A stretch of DNA of 64,000 nucleotides from Hymenobacter busanensis (GCF_008727865.1 NZ_VTWU01000004.1:124001-188000), one strand, 5' to 3'. Positions 53,501 to 61,403 are shown, counted from the stretch's first letter. Notes: a model not told the origin generated them from the letters alone. Translations and numbers: made by a program.

Positions 53501-53526
53501 TTCAGCAGTACGTGCCGAGGTCGTAA
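50521..53526 (+). CDS. DUF2723 family membrane protein (protein O-mannosyltransferase-like)
   Basis: This is a 1001-residue inner-membrane protein. The conserved N-terminal signature is VSFWDCGEFVASANRLLVPH followed by PPGAPLFLLLGRAASL, with the Asp and Glu of the acidic pair. About 12 hydrophobic helices follow over the first ~600 residues, and a large hydrophilic C-terminal part (VTYADNDTFPLWYAQQVEGV, then a TPR-like end) is probably periplasmic. The fold is related to GT-C protein O-mannosyltransferases, so it probably moves sugar from a lipid donor to exported proteins. Bacteroidota are known to glycosylate periplasmic proteins. It is divergent from the Kelch protein; the 278-bp gap contains no other gene. 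Confidence 0.88.
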   Translation: MTYTYRTANNLVGALVFATALSTYWLTLEPTVSFWDCGEFVASANRLLVPHPPGAPLFLLLGRAASLLAGSDATQVAVWVNRLSALSSSFTVLFLFWTITILAKKLVLGRPGMHDDRGLEPTPPQTLLILGSGVVGALALAFSDSFWFNAVEAEVYALSSLCTAVVVWLMLKWENRAHEADADKWLIFIAYVVGLSIGVHLLNLLAIPALGFIYYFRRTAEPSVRGGLLTLVGSGALVGLILVGVIPGLPSLAGAAEVFVVNTLGLPFNSGVLLFAAALVGLLVAGLRYARRREMTLLHTGLMGFVFVLIGYACYLIVPIRSGFNPLIDENNPEDVLSFVSYLKREQYGDRPLLYGPQFNAQPVAQHEGAPRYVRHNGRYVVEERRLETEYRDEDKTLLPRLYSNQPGHLREYQKWVDVQPDQKPTMAQNLAFLLRCQMGHMYGRYFLWNFVGRASDVQQAGVLWPASATKNGLPAELADNRARNNYFALPLLLGVAGLLYHLRRDRRNALVVGLLFVLTGLAVVVYLNQPPTEPRERDYAFAGSYYAFAIWLGLGVLAVADGLRAVLRQERLRVVAVAALSLGVPLRMAQQNWDDHDRTGRFAANDWARNMLNSVAPNAILVTYADNDTFPLWYAQQVEGVRPDVRVAVLSYLNTDWYIDQMKQPQGPSAPWPLSMTHQDYAQGTNDYLPFVPNAAVPAVNVKEFVALVRQNSPLLQVQTQSGKSLLSYPTGNFYLDVDTAAVRRLGIVPPERRGQLVARMQWNVGEEVMEKKQLAVLDLLATNNWQRPVYFSTSIPPQEYGGLHNYLQLEGLAYRVLPCAKPVPATEAAGQNPEIGTVATQLLDDSLMRKFAYRNLRLPKVYFDEQQRRLMGQYREQFARLAKAHLQAGNPVRARQVIDHCLRVLPDDSVPYDAFTADLVAPLVQLGDAPRAHYILDTLTNRAQQSLAYYSTHEPARFDREVQENAILLSRLYQAAADTNDQARATRIAQLFQQYVPRS

Positions 53527-53565
53527 CGGCACAACCGGGCCTTTCAGCTTTCCGTTTGGGGGAGC

Positions 53566-54093
53566 ATGAGCCGAGGTTTTGTAAAAGAAGACGATGCCCA
53601 GCAGCCGCCCATTGTTCCGCCGCGGGCGGCGCTGCCGCCCAACACGCCCAACTACGTAACGCCCCGTGGCCTGGAGCTGCTGCGCGAGGAGCTGACGACG
53701 CTAGAAGCCGAGCGCGCCCAGGCCGAAGCCAACCGCGACAACGACGCCGACCGCACCCGCCTGCTGTCGGTGTTCAACGGCCGCATCAGTGCCCTGAACG
53801 CCCGCTTGGCCAGCGCCAAGCTGGTGGAGCCGCGCACCCAGCCCGCCGACGAGGTGCGCTTTGGCGCCACCGTGACCCTGCGCACCCGCAGCGGTGGCAA
53901 AGCTGGTTTCGAGCGCACGTTCACCATCGTGGGCGTCGACGAAGCCTCGGTGGCCGAGGGCAAGGTGGCGTTTGTGGCGCCCGTGGCCCGGGCCGTGCAG
54001 GGTGCCCGGCTTGGGCAGCAGGTAACTCTGCAACTGGGGCCGAAAGCAGAAGTGGTGGAGGTCGTGGCCATTGGCTACGACGGCGGTTTGTAG
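53566..54093 (+). CDS. GreA/GreB-family transcription factor, divergent
   Basis: This is a 175-residue protein with a Pro-rich lead, then the N-terminal coiled coil (TPNYVTPRGLELLREELTTL, then EAERAQAEANRDNDADRTRL) and the C-terminal FKBP-like domain (VRFGATVTLRTRSGGKAGFE, VAFVAPVARAVQGARLGQQV). In GreA and GreB the loop at the coil tip carries an Asp and Glu that place Mg2+ for transcript cleavage. Here the corresponding stretch is NRDNDAD (56-62), so the catalytic acids may be altered. It may still bind the RNA polymerase secondary channel. It follows the DUF2723 gene by 39 bp. Confidence 0.85.
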   Translation: MSRGFVKEDDAQQPPIVPPRAALPPNTPNYVTPRGLELLREELTTLEAERAQAEANRDNDADRTRLLSVFNGRISALNARLASAKLVEPRTQPADEVRFGATVTLRTRSGGKAGFERTFTIVGVDEASVAEGKVAFVAPVARAVQGARLGQQVTLQLGPKAEVVEVVAIGYDGGL

Positions 54094-54131
54094 CTGGCCC
54101 GCTGCCGCAGCAGCCGAAATGGCGTGACGCG

Positions 54132-54139
54132 TAGCTTTG
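54132..54139 (+). promoter_or_regulatory. -7 promoter box of the bestrophin gene
   Basis: TAGCTTTG is an exact TAnnTTTG match 30 bp before the start at 54170. Confidence 0.55.
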
Positions 54140-54169
54140 CGGCGAAGCCCGAAAACGCTTCGCTACATT

Positions 54170-55096
54170 ATGATCATCTACAAATCGGCCGATTGGTGGG
54201 AAGCACTGCGCCACCTGCACACTTCCGGCATCATTCGCAAGCTGCTGAACCGCGTGTGGCTGCTGGGCCTCTACGGTACCGCCATTGCCTTGCTCGGGCG
54301 CGGCGTGTTCGACATCAAGTTCACCGTCGACCCGCAGTATTTCTCGCTGCTGGGCATTTTGCTAAGCCTCTTGCTGGCGTTCCGCACCAACACCGCCTAC
54401 GACCGATTCTGGGAAGGCCGCCGGGTGTGGGGCCAGCTCGTGAACAACTGCCGCAACCTAGCCGTGCTGCTGCACGCGCGCCTGCCCGCCACGGCCCACG
54501 AGCACCGTTTTCACCTCGCCAAGCTGCTGTCCAACTTCCCCATTGCCCTCGACGGCCACCTGCGCGGCGGCGTGCGCTTCGAGAAGCTCGAAGACTTGGG
54601 CCCCGCTTACATGGAGCGCCTGCAGCAGTCGAGCCACGTGCCTTCCCTGCTGGCCGCCACGCTGCAGGAATACTACGAGCAGCTGCTGCGCGACGACTTG
54701 CTGCTGCCGGTGCACCTGCTGGCCATTCAGCGCCACCACGAGGTGCTGCTCGACGTGACCGGCGCCTGCGAACGGATTCAGAAAACGCCGATTCCGTTTT
54801 CCTACAGCTTTTTCATTAAGGCATTTATCTCCGTTTTTCTGCTCATCATGCCGCTGGTGCTGCTTTCGTCCTACGGCTATTTCATGGTGCCCATCACCAT
54901 GTTCGGGGCCTTTGCCCTGCTCGGCGTCGAAATGATTGGCGACGAAATCGAAGACCCGTTTGGCAAAGACAGCAACGATTTGCCCCTCACGCAGCTTTCC
55001 AACCGCATTCGGGTGAACGTGCACGAAATCCTGGGCGTGGAGCTGCACGAGGAGAAAAAAGCCCTGGCCGACGCGCCTTACAGCGTGGTGTTTTAG
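54170..55096 (+). CDS. Bestrophin family ion channel
   Basis: This is a 308-residue inner-membrane protein of the bestrophin (RFP-TM/UPF0187) family, expected to form a pentameric ion channel. Landmarks are KLLNRVWLLGLYGTAIALLG, FSLLGILLSLLLAFRTNTAY followed by DRFWEGRRVWGQLVNNCRN, QKTPIPFSYSFFIKAFISVF, and the conserved acidic segment GDEIEDPFGKDSNDLPL near the C-terminus. The start at 54170 gives the short basic-plus-aromatic head (IIYKSADWWEALRHLHTS). Bacterial homologues conduct cations. It has its own promoter and is convergent with the DUF416 gene, 6 bp away. Confidence 0.92.
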   Translation: MIIYKSADWWEALRHLHTSGIIRKLLNRVWLLGLYGTAIALLGRGVFDIKFTVDPQYFSLLGILLSLLLAFRTNTAYDRFWEGRRVWGQLVNNCRNLAVLLHARLPATAHEHRFHLAKLLSNFPIALDGHLRGGVRFEKLEDLGPAYMERLQQSSHVPSLLAATLQEYYEQLLRDDLLLPVHLLAIQRHHEVLLDVTGACERIQKTPIPFSYSFFIKAFISVFLLIMPLVLLSSYGYFMVPITMFGAFALLGVEMIGDEIEDPFGKDSNDLPLTQLSNRIRVNVHEILGVELHEEKKALADAPYSVVF

Positions 55097-55102
55097 GCTG
55101 CC

Positions 55103-55693
55103 CTAGCGCAACCACGCCGCATCAATAATGCCGCCCGCGCCGTTGAGGCGGCGGAGCGCGTGAATGTCGGCGCTGTCGAAATCGGGCAGGGCAAGTAAGG
55201 CGTCGAGCAGGCGGTGCTGACGGGCCAGCTCGGCTTGCATGAATGCATCGGCGGCCACTATTGCGTGCGCGTCCCGTCGGTCGGAGCTAAGGCTGCGGTA
55301 TTCCTGCACAAACGCCTCTACGCTGTCGGTAGCGGCAGTGGCGCAGTTGTGCAAGTGGCTTTCCTGCTTGTCGATGAGAAACTGCAGGGCCTCCTCCAGC
55401 GCAATGCAGGCATCGAGGGCGTAAGCAGTCAGCGGGGTTGTAAAGTCCGTTAAGCCCGGCTGTACCAACTCAAGTTTTTCGAGCAGCGCCGCCGCTTCTG
55501 CCCGATGGAATTCACCCAGGGAAGAGTTGTAAAGAATTTCCAACCCGCGCTCATACACGGCCGGACTGCCCCAGTTTGCCGCTTTACAAAACGCTTCGTA
55601 CTGCGGCAGCAGCCGTTCGCACACCAGTCCCGCAAACACGGCTTTTTGCTTATCAGATAAGCCGGTAATCTGGGTTTCGATGTCGTCTTGCAT
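55103..55693 (-). CDS. DUF416 family protein (YjaG-like)
   Basis: This is a 196-residue all-helical cytoplasmic protein. It has the shape and length of E. coli YjaG. Landmarks are LSDKQKAVFAGLVCERLLPQ, YEAFCKAANWGSPAVYERGL, DFTTPLTAYALDACIALEEA, and SDRRDAHAIVAADAFMQAEL. The biochemical role of this family is unknown. It lies 9 bp downstream of the AraC gene on the same strand, so it is probably co-transcribed with it. The start MQDDIETQ is kept because it is the only ATG near the homology. Confidence 0.87.
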   Translation of the reverse strand: MQDDIETQITGLSDKQKAVFAGLVCERLLPQYEAFCKAANWGSPAVYERGLEILYNSSLGEFHRAEAAALLEKLELVQPGLTDFTTPLTAYALDACIALEEALQFLIDKQESHLHNCATAATDSVEAFVQEYRSLSSDRRDAHAIVAADAFMQAELARQHRLLDALLALPDFDSADIHALRRLNGAGGIIDAAWLR

Positions 55694-55702
55694 GCCGCAA
55701 AG

Positions 55703-56632
55703 CTAGCCCACGCGGCCCTGCTTTTTGTAGAGGCCCGGCGTGAGGCCCTCGTGCTTGCGGAAGAGTTTCTGAAAATAAGCCGGGTTGTTGAAGCCCGTGC
55801 GGTAGCACACATCGGCTACGGTGCTCAGCGGGTGGCGCAGCAGGCGCTTGGCCTCCGTTAGCCGCTCCTGAATGATGTACTCGACGGGCGTGAGGCCAAA
55901 CTCGCGCTTGAACATGCGGAAAAACGTTGCTTTGCTCATGCAGGCCATTTCGCTGAGCTTTTCCACCGGCAGCGGCTCGGCCAGGTTGTGCTTGATGTAC
56001 TGCACCACGTGGGCAAAGCGGTGGGTGGTAAGATGCTGCTGGTAGTTGTCGAAAATCAGGCAGCGGGCCTGCGTCTGCATCAGGCGCACCAGCAGCTCCT
56101 GCAGCGTGAAGCCGGCCAGCACATCCTTGGCCGCCGAGGTTTCCTGCGACACCCGAATGATGCGCTCCAGCGTGCCCGCCAGCTCGGGCGTGTTGTGCAG
56201 GTGGGCGTAGGCGCGGGCATCGAGCTGCCAGGGTGTGTGCTCTTCGATGCGCGGGTACCGCTCGTTGAGCAGATCCACGGTGCCCCGAATGGTTTCGGCC
56301 GGAATGGCCACCGCCAGGCACTGCGTGGGGTTCTGCTCGTCGGCCTCCGGAAAGTCGATTTCCATGGTCTGCTGCTCGCCCACCACCACCGACTCGCCCG
56401 GCAGGTAGTCGAACGCGTCGCGGCCGGGCAGGTGCATCACTTTTTTGCCGCGCAGCATGGTTGTCAGCACCAGCGCGCCCAGGTTGAGCGGCACGCTGTG
56501 GGCCTGCTGGTGCGTTTCAAAGATGTTCAGCTCGAAGGCGTTCAGCGAGTACACCGTGCGGTTTTCCACCAGCGTCAGCAGGTCGGCTTTGCGGCTGAGG
56601 GCCACCGGAGAAGGCAACAGGGTTCGGCTCAT
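55703..56632 (-). CDS. AraC-family transcriptional regulator
   Basis: This is a 309-residue regulator. The N-terminal half is an AraC_N cupin-like sensing domain (NAFELNIFETHQQAHSVPLN, then VGEQQTMEIDFPEADEQNPT). The C-terminal half has two helix-turn-helix motifs (PVEKLSEMACMSKATFFRMF and STVADVCYRTGFNNPAYFQK), with the family signature KREFGLTPVEYI between them. It is divergent from the aldehyde dehydrogenase gene, with a 307-bp gap holding a candidate operator. The natural inference is that it senses an aldehyde or alcohol and activates that gene. The start at 56632 opens the sensing domain. Confidence 0.92.
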   Translation of the reverse strand: MSRTLLPSPVALSRKADLLTLVENRTVYSLNAFELNIFETHQQAHSVPLNLGALVLTTMLRGKKVMHLPGRDAFDYLPGESVVVGEQQTMEIDFPEADEQNPTQCLAVAIPAETIRGTVDLLNERYPRIEEHTPWQLDARAYAHLHNTPELAGTLERIIRVSQETSAAKDVLAGFTLQELLVRLMQTQARCLIFDNYQQHLTTHRFAHVVQYIKHNLAEPLPVEKLSEMACMSKATFFRMFKREFGLTPVEYIIQERLTEAKRLLRHPLSTVADVCYRTGFNNPAYFQKLFRKHEGLTPGLYKKQGRVG

Positions 56633-56939
56633 GAGCAAACGGTAAAGCCCCGGCAAGGGCGCGTGCACCTCTAAAAATCAACAACCTGCAATGGGCCTGC
56701 TTGTTGCGGCGGGTGGCCGGTGCGGTTCCTGCACCAATGAAAAAGTCATTGCAAGACGCGCAATATAAAGCGTTGCACTTGTTGGTAGTGCAAGTATATG
56801 GTCGGTGAGCAAGTACTTACTGACTCGCAGGCGAACTTGCGACAATCGAGTAGTTTGTTGCGACAATAGTGCAGCGGAGCCGAGGGAAAAGGAGGAAAAT
56901 TGGCTTATCCAAAAGCCACAACTTCATCTTCTCTTTCGC
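56633..56939. promoter_or_regulatory. Divergent regulatory region, AraC gene/aldehyde dehydrogenase
   Basis: This 307-bp gap has no gene. It holds an inverted repeat TTGCACT...AGTGCAA (56773-56793) and the direct repeat TTGCGACAAT at 56837-56846 and 56858-56867. The second half is AT-rich compared with neighbouring genes. Confidence 0.55.
56837..56867. promoter_or_regulatory. Candidate AraC operator, direct repeat 21 bp apart
   Basis: Two perfect TTGCGACAAT copies start 21 bp apart, two helical turns, the spacing of AraC half-sites. Over 17 bases the half-sites agree at 14 positions. A TAGTTTG box (56851-56857) lies between them, close to a -7 element, about 80 bp before the ALDH start. Confidence 0.5.
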
Positions 56940-58466
56940 ATGGAAACCCTCGAAAAACCCACCACCCTGGTTGCTCGGCCCAAGTTCAAGGAACACTACG
57001 ACAATTTCATCGGCGGCAAATGGGTAGCGCCCGTCAAAGGTCAGTATTTCGACAACCCGTCGCCCATCGACGGCAAGGCGTTTACCAAAGTGGCCCGCTC
57101 CACCAAAGAAGACATTGAGCTGGCGCTGGACGCGGCCCACCAAGCCTTCGAAACCTGGGGCAAAACCTCGGCCACGGAACGCAGCAACATCCTCAACAAG
57201 GTGGCCAACATCATCGAGGAAAACCTGGCCTACCTGGCAGCGGTGGAGTGCGTGGAAAACGGCAAAGCCATCCGCGAAACCACCTACGCCGACCTGCCCC
57301 TCGTCATCGACCACTTCCGCTACTTCGCCAGCGTCATTCGGGCCGAAGAAGGCAACGTGACGGAGCTGAATTCGACCACCATATCGATGAACATCAACGA
57401 GCCGCTGGGCGTAGTGGGCCAGATTATTCCCTGGAATTTCCCCCTGCTGATGGCCACCTGGAAGCTGGCTCCGGCCCTGGCCGCCGGCTGCACCGTGGTG
57501 ATGAAGCCCGCCGAGCAAACCCCCGCTTCCATTATGGTGCTCATGGAACTGCTGCAGGACGTGCTGCCGGCCGGCGTAGTCAACGTGGTCAACGGCTTCG
57601 GGCTGGAAGCCGGCAAGCCGCTGGCCTCGTCGCCGCGCATTCAGAAGGCTTCGTTCACGGGCGAAACCACCACCGGCCGCCTCATCATGCAATACGCGGC
57701 CGAAAACCTCATTCCGGTGACGATGGAGCTGGGCGGCAAGTCACCGAACATCTTCTTCAAGTCGGTGCTGGATGCCGACGACGACTTCCTCGACAAGGCC
57801 ATTGAAGGCGCCGTCATGTTTGCCCTCAACCAAGGCGAAATCTGCACCTGTCCCTCGCGCATGCTGGTGCACGAAGACATCTACGACGAGTTCATGGAGC
57901 GCGTCGTTGCCCGCGTAAAGGCCATTAAGCTGGGCAACCCGCTCGACATGGACACGATGATGGGTGCGCAGGCCAGCAACGACCAGTTTGAGAAAATCCT
58001 GAGCTACCTCGAAATCGGGAAGGCCGAAGGGGCCGAGGTGCTGGTGGGCGGTGATGCTTACCAGCAGGCAGACGGCGCGCTGGCTGAGGGCTACTACATT
58101 CAGCCCACCATTTTCCGGGGCCACAACAAGATGCGCATCTTCCAGGAGGAAATCTTCGGCCCGGTAGTGGCCGTTACCACCTTCAAAACCACCAAAGAAG
58201 CCATCGAAATGGCCAACGATTCGCTCTACGGCCTGGGGGCCGGCGTGTGGACCCGCGACGCCCATGAGTTGTACACAGTGCCGCGCGCCATTCAGGCCGG
58301 TCGCGTGTGGGTGAACTGCTACCACGACTACCCGGCCGGCGCGCCCTTCGGTGGCTACAAGGCCTCGGGTTTTGGCCGCGAAAACCACAAGATGATGCTC
58401 GCGCACTACCGCCAAAACAAGAACATGCTCATCAGCTACAGCCAGAAGCCGCTGGGTTTCTTTTAG
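56940..58466 (+). CDS. Aldehyde dehydrogenase (acetaldehyde type)
   Basis: This is a 508-residue NAD(P)-dependent aldehyde dehydrogenase that oxidises aldehydes to acids. The general base is E263 in [11 protein letters not shown] and the nucleophile C302 in [31 protein letters not shown] is the cofactor-binding region. The sequence [20 protein letters not shown] opens the fold. The group is similar to ExaC/AcoD acetaldehyde dehydrogenases. The start at 56940 is preferred to one 45 codons upstream that crosses the operator. It is followed by a palindromic element and the DUF779 gene, a known association. Confidence 0.95.
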   Translation: METLEKPTTLVARPKFKEHYDNFIGGKWVAPVKGQYFDNPSPIDGKAFTKVARSTKEDIELALDAAHQAFETWGKTSATERSNILNKVANIIEENLAYLAAVECVENGKAIRETTYADLPLVIDHFRYFASVIRAEEGNVTELNSTTISMNINEPLGVVGQIIPWNFPLLMATWKLAPALAAGCTVVMKPAEQTPASIMVLMELLQDVLPAGVVNVVNGFGLEAGKPLASSPRIQKASFTGETTTGRLIMQYAAENLIPVTMELGGKSPNIFFKSVLDADDDFLDKAIEGAVMFALNQGEICTCPSRMLVHEDIYDEFMERVVARVKAIKLGNPLDMDTMMGAQASNDQFEKILSYLEIGKAEGAEVLVGGDAYQQADGALAEGYYIQPTIFRGHNKMRIFQEEIFGPVVAVTTFKTTKEAIEMANDSLYGLGAGVWTRDAHELYTVPRAIQAGRVWVNCYHDYPAGAPFGGYKASGFGRENHKMMLAHYRQNKNMLISYSQKPLGFF

Positions 58467-58504
58467 GCCGGTAAGCGGCCCTGATACGCCCCCTTTCTGC
58501 TTTG

Positions 58505-58619
58505 ACCGTCCTGCTCATCTGGCGTCCGCTTGTCGAAGCATCTCTCCCGCTGATGTCAGATAGAAACTTACTATCCGGCGAAGCGGGAGAGATGCTTCGG
58601 CTGCGCTCAGCAGGACGGT
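58505..58619. repeat. Dispersed palindromic element, broken-arm copy
   Basis: The outer arms (58505-58515 and 58609-58619, ACCGTCCTGCT) and inner arms (58534-58551 and 58582-58599, CGAAGCATCTCTCCCGCT) pair perfectly. The interval between outer and inner arms differs in length on the two sides. It belongs to the CGAAGCATCTCT-type family of 32114 and lies between ALDH and DUF779. Confidence 0.75.
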
Positions 58620-58662
58620 GTGGTCGCTTGGTCTCTATTTCACTCACTCTGCCTTTCACGCC

Positions 58663-59064
58663 ATGCTCACGCCCCGCGTCCTCGTTACCGCTGCCGCCGA
58701 AGCCACCATTGATGCGCTGCGCGACGAGCACGGGCCGCTCATGTTTCACCAGAGCGGCGGCTGTTGCGACGGTTCGTCGCCCATGTGCTTTCCGGCCGGC
58801 GAGTTTCGGGTGGGCGCCAACGACGTGTGGCTGGGCCGCATCCACGGCTGCAACTTTTTCATGAGCGCCGCGCAGTTTGAATACTGGAAACACACCCAGC
58901 TAACGGTGGATGTGACCAAAGGCCGCGGCGCCAGCTTCTCGCTGGAAATTCCCCTGGGCGTGCGCTTTCTCATTCGCTCCCGGCTGTTTACCGAGGCCGA
59001 GGAGCAGTACATGGCCCCGGTGTACGACGGCGAAGCGTACCTGACGCGGCCGGCAGAGGCCTAA
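58663..59064 (+). CDS. DUF779 family protein
   Basis: This is a 133-residue cytoplasmic protein. The conserved core is LMFHQSGGCCDGSSPMCFPA followed by GEFRVGANDVWLGRIHGCNF, with three closely spaced cysteines and a later one that probably bind metal or an Fe-S cluster. YWKHTQLTVDVTKGRGASFS and LEIPLGVRFLIRSRLFTEAE complete it. DUF779 genes very often accompany acetaldehyde dehydrogenases, as here, but no activity is established. The ATG at 58663 follows the palindromic element by 43 bp. A strong terminator ends the unit. Confidence 0.9.
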   Translation: MLTPRVLVTAAAEATIDALRDEHGPLMFHQSGGCCDGSSPMCFPAGEFRVGANDVWLGRIHGCNFFMSAAQFEYWKHTQLTVDVTKGRGASFSLEIPLGVRFLIRSRLFTEAEEQYMAPVYDGEAYLTRPAEA

Positions 59065-59081
59065 TGCAAAACAGTGCCCAC

Positions 59082-59118
59082 AAAAAAGCCCCGGCAACCG
59101 AGTTGCCGGGGCTTTTTT
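59082..59118. terminator. Bidirectional terminator
   Basis: A perfect 16-bp stem AAAAAAGCCCCGGCAA / TTGCCGGGGCTTTTTT has a 5-nt loop, between the convergent DUF779 gene and the NTF2-like gene. Confidence 0.9.
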
Positions 59119-59133
59119 ATCTATTGCGGTCCG

Positions 59134-59595
59134 TTACTGGCGCACGCGTACCGGCAGGCCTTCGAGCTGAGCGTAGCCCAGTTTCCAAGCACCCTTCGCG
59201 TTTTTCTTCCAGATCAGTACAAAGTTGCCGGTGCCTTCGCCCATGGGCTGGGCCGGGTTGGCCGGCAGCACGTCTACTTGGTACGTGCCGCCTTCGTAAG
59301 CCGTTTGGGCGTCGTTGCCCGAACTGGCCACGTTCAAGCGCAGGTTGCTGATGGTTCCCATCGTGGCCCGAATCCATTTGTCCGACACTTCCGACTTGCC
59401 CTGGTAGTGGGCTTCGCCTTGCAGAAAATGCACGTCGTCGGCTAGCAGGGTGTCGAGCTGAATGGCGTTTTTGCTGTTCCAGGCGCCAATAAACTGCTGG
59501 TCGAGGGTTTGCACGTTGACGGCCGGCGTTCCGGCCGTTTTGGTACAGGCCGCCGCAACGGCAGAGGCCAGTAGAATCCAGGTGAACGATTTCAT
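59134..59595 (-). CDS. NTF2-like lipoprotein (DUF4440/SnoaL type)
   Basis: This is a 153-residue predicted lipoprotein. The signal KSFTWILLASAVAAAC ends in a lipobox (AAAC). The rest is a cone-shaped NTF2 fold: LDQQFIGAWNSKNAIQLDTL, then LADDVHFLQGEAHYQGKSEV, YEGGTYQVDVLPANP, and TGNFVLIWKKNAKGAWKLGY. In other proteins this fold binds small hydrophobic ligands or acts as an isomerase or cyclase. Nothing here identifies the ligand. It is alone on its strand. Confidence 0.85.
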   Translation of the reverse strand: MKSFTWILLASAVAAACTKTAGTPAVNVQTLDQQFIGAWNSKNAIQLDTLLADDVHFLQGEAHYQGKSEVSDKWIRATMGTISNLRLNVASSGNDAQTAYEGGTYQVDVLPANPAQPMGEGTGNFVLIWKKNAKGAWKLGYAQLEGLPVRVRQ

Positions 59596-59680
59596 GAGAA
59601 AGTTCTGGTTGGAAAGGGGAGTGGAAACGAAAACCCAAGCCCGAGGGCCTGGGTTTTCGGAAATCTAGCAGAAAAAAGGA

Positions 59681-60253
59681 TTACCAGCTCTTGCGGCGTA
59701 CTTCCGACGAGGGGTAGGGCGTCGAACGGTCGCCGTACGATTCGTTGGGCAGGTAGGCAGCGTTCATGGCCATCGGGGCACCTGCGTTGGTGTACATCAT
59801 GGCCGGGGCCGAGGCAGCGGCGAAGCCGGAAGCCATAGCGGGGTACTGGGGCTGCTGTTGCTGCACCTGCGCAATAGCGGCTTTGCGTTCGGCGGCTTCG
59901 GCACGCTTGGCCAGGGCGTTGCGCTCGGCACGGGCAGCGGCGGCTTCGCGCTCGGCGCGGGCAGCACGGTTGGCAGCGGCCACGCGGGCGGCTTCAGCAG
60001 CCTGGGCTTTGCGCTTGTTCTGGATGTTGCGGCCGATCATGTAACCGGTACCGGCACCCGCAGCGGCACCCACGGCACCACCTACCACACGGTTCTTCTT
60101 GTTGATGATGGCACCGGCAGCGGCACCACCCAAGCCACCAATGATGGCGCCTTTGGCTTGCGGACTTACTTTGCTCTGGGCTTGTACCGAAACCGATTGC
60201 ATCAGCATCACAACGGCCAGCAGCAGGCTGAAGATATAAGGGAGCTTTTTCAT
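59681..60253 (-). CDS. Glycine-zipper (YMGG-like) secreted protein
   Basis: This is a 190-residue exported protein. The signal peptide is KLPYIFSLLLAVVMLMQSVS, with cleavage near VQAQS. A glycine zipper (GAIIGGLGGAAAGAIINKKN, then VVGGAVGAAAGAGTGYMIGR) could span or insert in a membrane. An Ala/Arg/Glu-rich helix follows (AARVAAANRAARAEREAAAA). The C-terminal part is Ala/Pro/Met-rich and disordered (YPAMASGFAAASAPAMMYTN). The start at 60253 opens the signal peptide. Related glycine-zipper proteins sit in the envelope, but the function is unknown. Confidence 0.8.
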   Translation of the reverse strand: MKKLPYIFSLLLAVVMLMQSVSVQAQSKVSPQAKGAIIGGLGGAAAGAIINKKNRVVGGAVGAAAGAGTGYMIGRNIQNKRKAQAAEAARVAAANRAARAEREAAAARAERNALAKRAEAAERKAAIAQVQQQQPQYPAMASGFAAASAPAMMYTNAGAPMAMNAAYLPNESYGDRSTPYPSSEVRRKSW

Positions 60254-60423
60254 GGTGGTTTTCAGGTTATGGTTCGGAGAACCGACATTCAACTTTGTGA
60301 CCAACTTCTGTTAGGAGTTTTGCAAGCACCGTGCCATAACTGGTTCCAGAGCCCTAAACTGAACTGGCCAAAGGAAGGTTACGCGGCGCCGGCGCACAGT
60401 GGTATAAGCCAACATGATGCCAC

Positions 60424-60459
60424 AAAAAAGCCCCTTGCAGCGCGTGCAAAGGGCCTTTT
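60424..60459 (-). terminator. Terminator after the esterase gene
   Basis: The stem AAAAAAGCCCCTTGCA / TGCAAAGGGCCTTTT has one small irregularity and a 5-nt loop. On the minus strand it is followed by a T-run. Confidence 0.8.
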
Positions 60460-60476
60460 GAGGAAATGGTGACTTC

Positions 60477-61403
60477 CTACTTCGTGAGCCAGCCGTTGGC
60501 ATCGAACCAGTTCTGGAGGCGGCCCATCCAGTCGTCTTTGGTGGTCTTGTTGAGCAGGCCAAAGCCGTGGCCGCCCTTGGGGTACAGGTGCATTTCGGCC
60601 GGCACGCCGCGCCGCACGCAGGCCTCGTAAAAGCGCAGGCTGTTGCCCACCGGCACGGTCTTGTCGTCGGCGGCGTGCACCAGAAAGGCGGGCGGCGTTT
60701 GGGCCGACACCTGCTGCTCGTTGGAGTACAGCCGAACCTGGTCGGGCGCGGGCGCTGCACCAAGCAAAGCCGTGCGCGAGCCGCCGTGGGCCAGGCTATC
60801 GGTGAAGCTGATGACAGGGTAAATCAGCACCAGAAAATCGGGCCGTACGGAGGTGTTGTCGGTGGTTTGGGCAGCTGGTTTGGCGAAGTGCGTGCCGGCC
60901 GTGGCCGCTAAATGCCCACCGGCCGAAAAGCCCATGACGCCCACACGCGCCGGGTTTACGCCAAATTCGGCAGCGCGCTGGCGCACCAGCCGCAGGGCCT
61001 GCTGGACATCAAGCAGCGGGGCCGTGGTTTTGTCGGGTTGGCTTTGGTCGTTGGGCAAGCGGTATTTCAGCACGAAGGCCGTAACGCCCATTTCATTAAG
61101 GCGCTTGGCCACGTCGTAGCCCTCGTGGTCAATGGAAAGGCGCGCGTAGCCGCCGCCCGGGCAAATAATGACGGCCGTGCCGTTGGCGGTGCCCGCGGCG
61201 GGGCGGAAAACAGTAAGCGTGGGCTGCACCACGTTGGAAACGCGCACGCCGCCGTTGGGCAGCGTAATGCTGGTTTCCCTCACGTCGCTCGGTTTCGAGT
61301 TCGGGATGGTACCGGTGTAGAGCGGAATGGTGGCCTGGCTTTGGGCGCGCAGCGGCGAAACCGCGCTCAGGCAAAGGGCAAAGGCAAACAGCAGCTTGGA
61401 CAT
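60477..61403 (-). CDS. Alpha/beta hydrolase, acetyl-esterase-like
   Basis: This is a 308-residue exported hydrolase of the Axe/HSL-like group that includes xylan acetylesterases. The signal peptide is KLLFAFALCLSAVSPLRA. Catalytic features are the oxyanion region VIICPGGGYARLSIDHEGYD, the nucleophile in VGVMGFSAGGHLAATAG, the acid in LVHAADDKTVPVGNSLRFYE, and the base in LYPKGGHGFGLLNK. The start at 61403 is used, with an in-frame ATG at 61415 possible. It lies 41 bp downstream of pbpC on the same strand and may be co-transcribed. A cell-wall or glycan acetate is a plausible substrate. Confidence 0.88.
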   Translation of the reverse strand: MSKLLFAFALCLSAVSPLRAQSQATIPLYTGTIPNSKPSDVRETSITLPNGGVRVSNVVQPTLTVFRPAAGTANGTAVIICPGGGYARLSIDHEGYDVAKRLNEMGVTAFVLKYRLPNDQSQPDKTTAPLLDVQQALRLVRQRAAEFGVNPARVGVMGFSAGGHLAATAGTHFAKPAAQTTDNTSVRPDFLVLIYPVISFTDSLAHGGSRTALLGAAPAPDQVRLYSNEQQVSAQTPPAFLVHAADDKTVPVGNSLRFYEACVRRGVPAEMHLYPKGGHGFGLLNKTTKDDWMGRLQNWFDANGWLTK

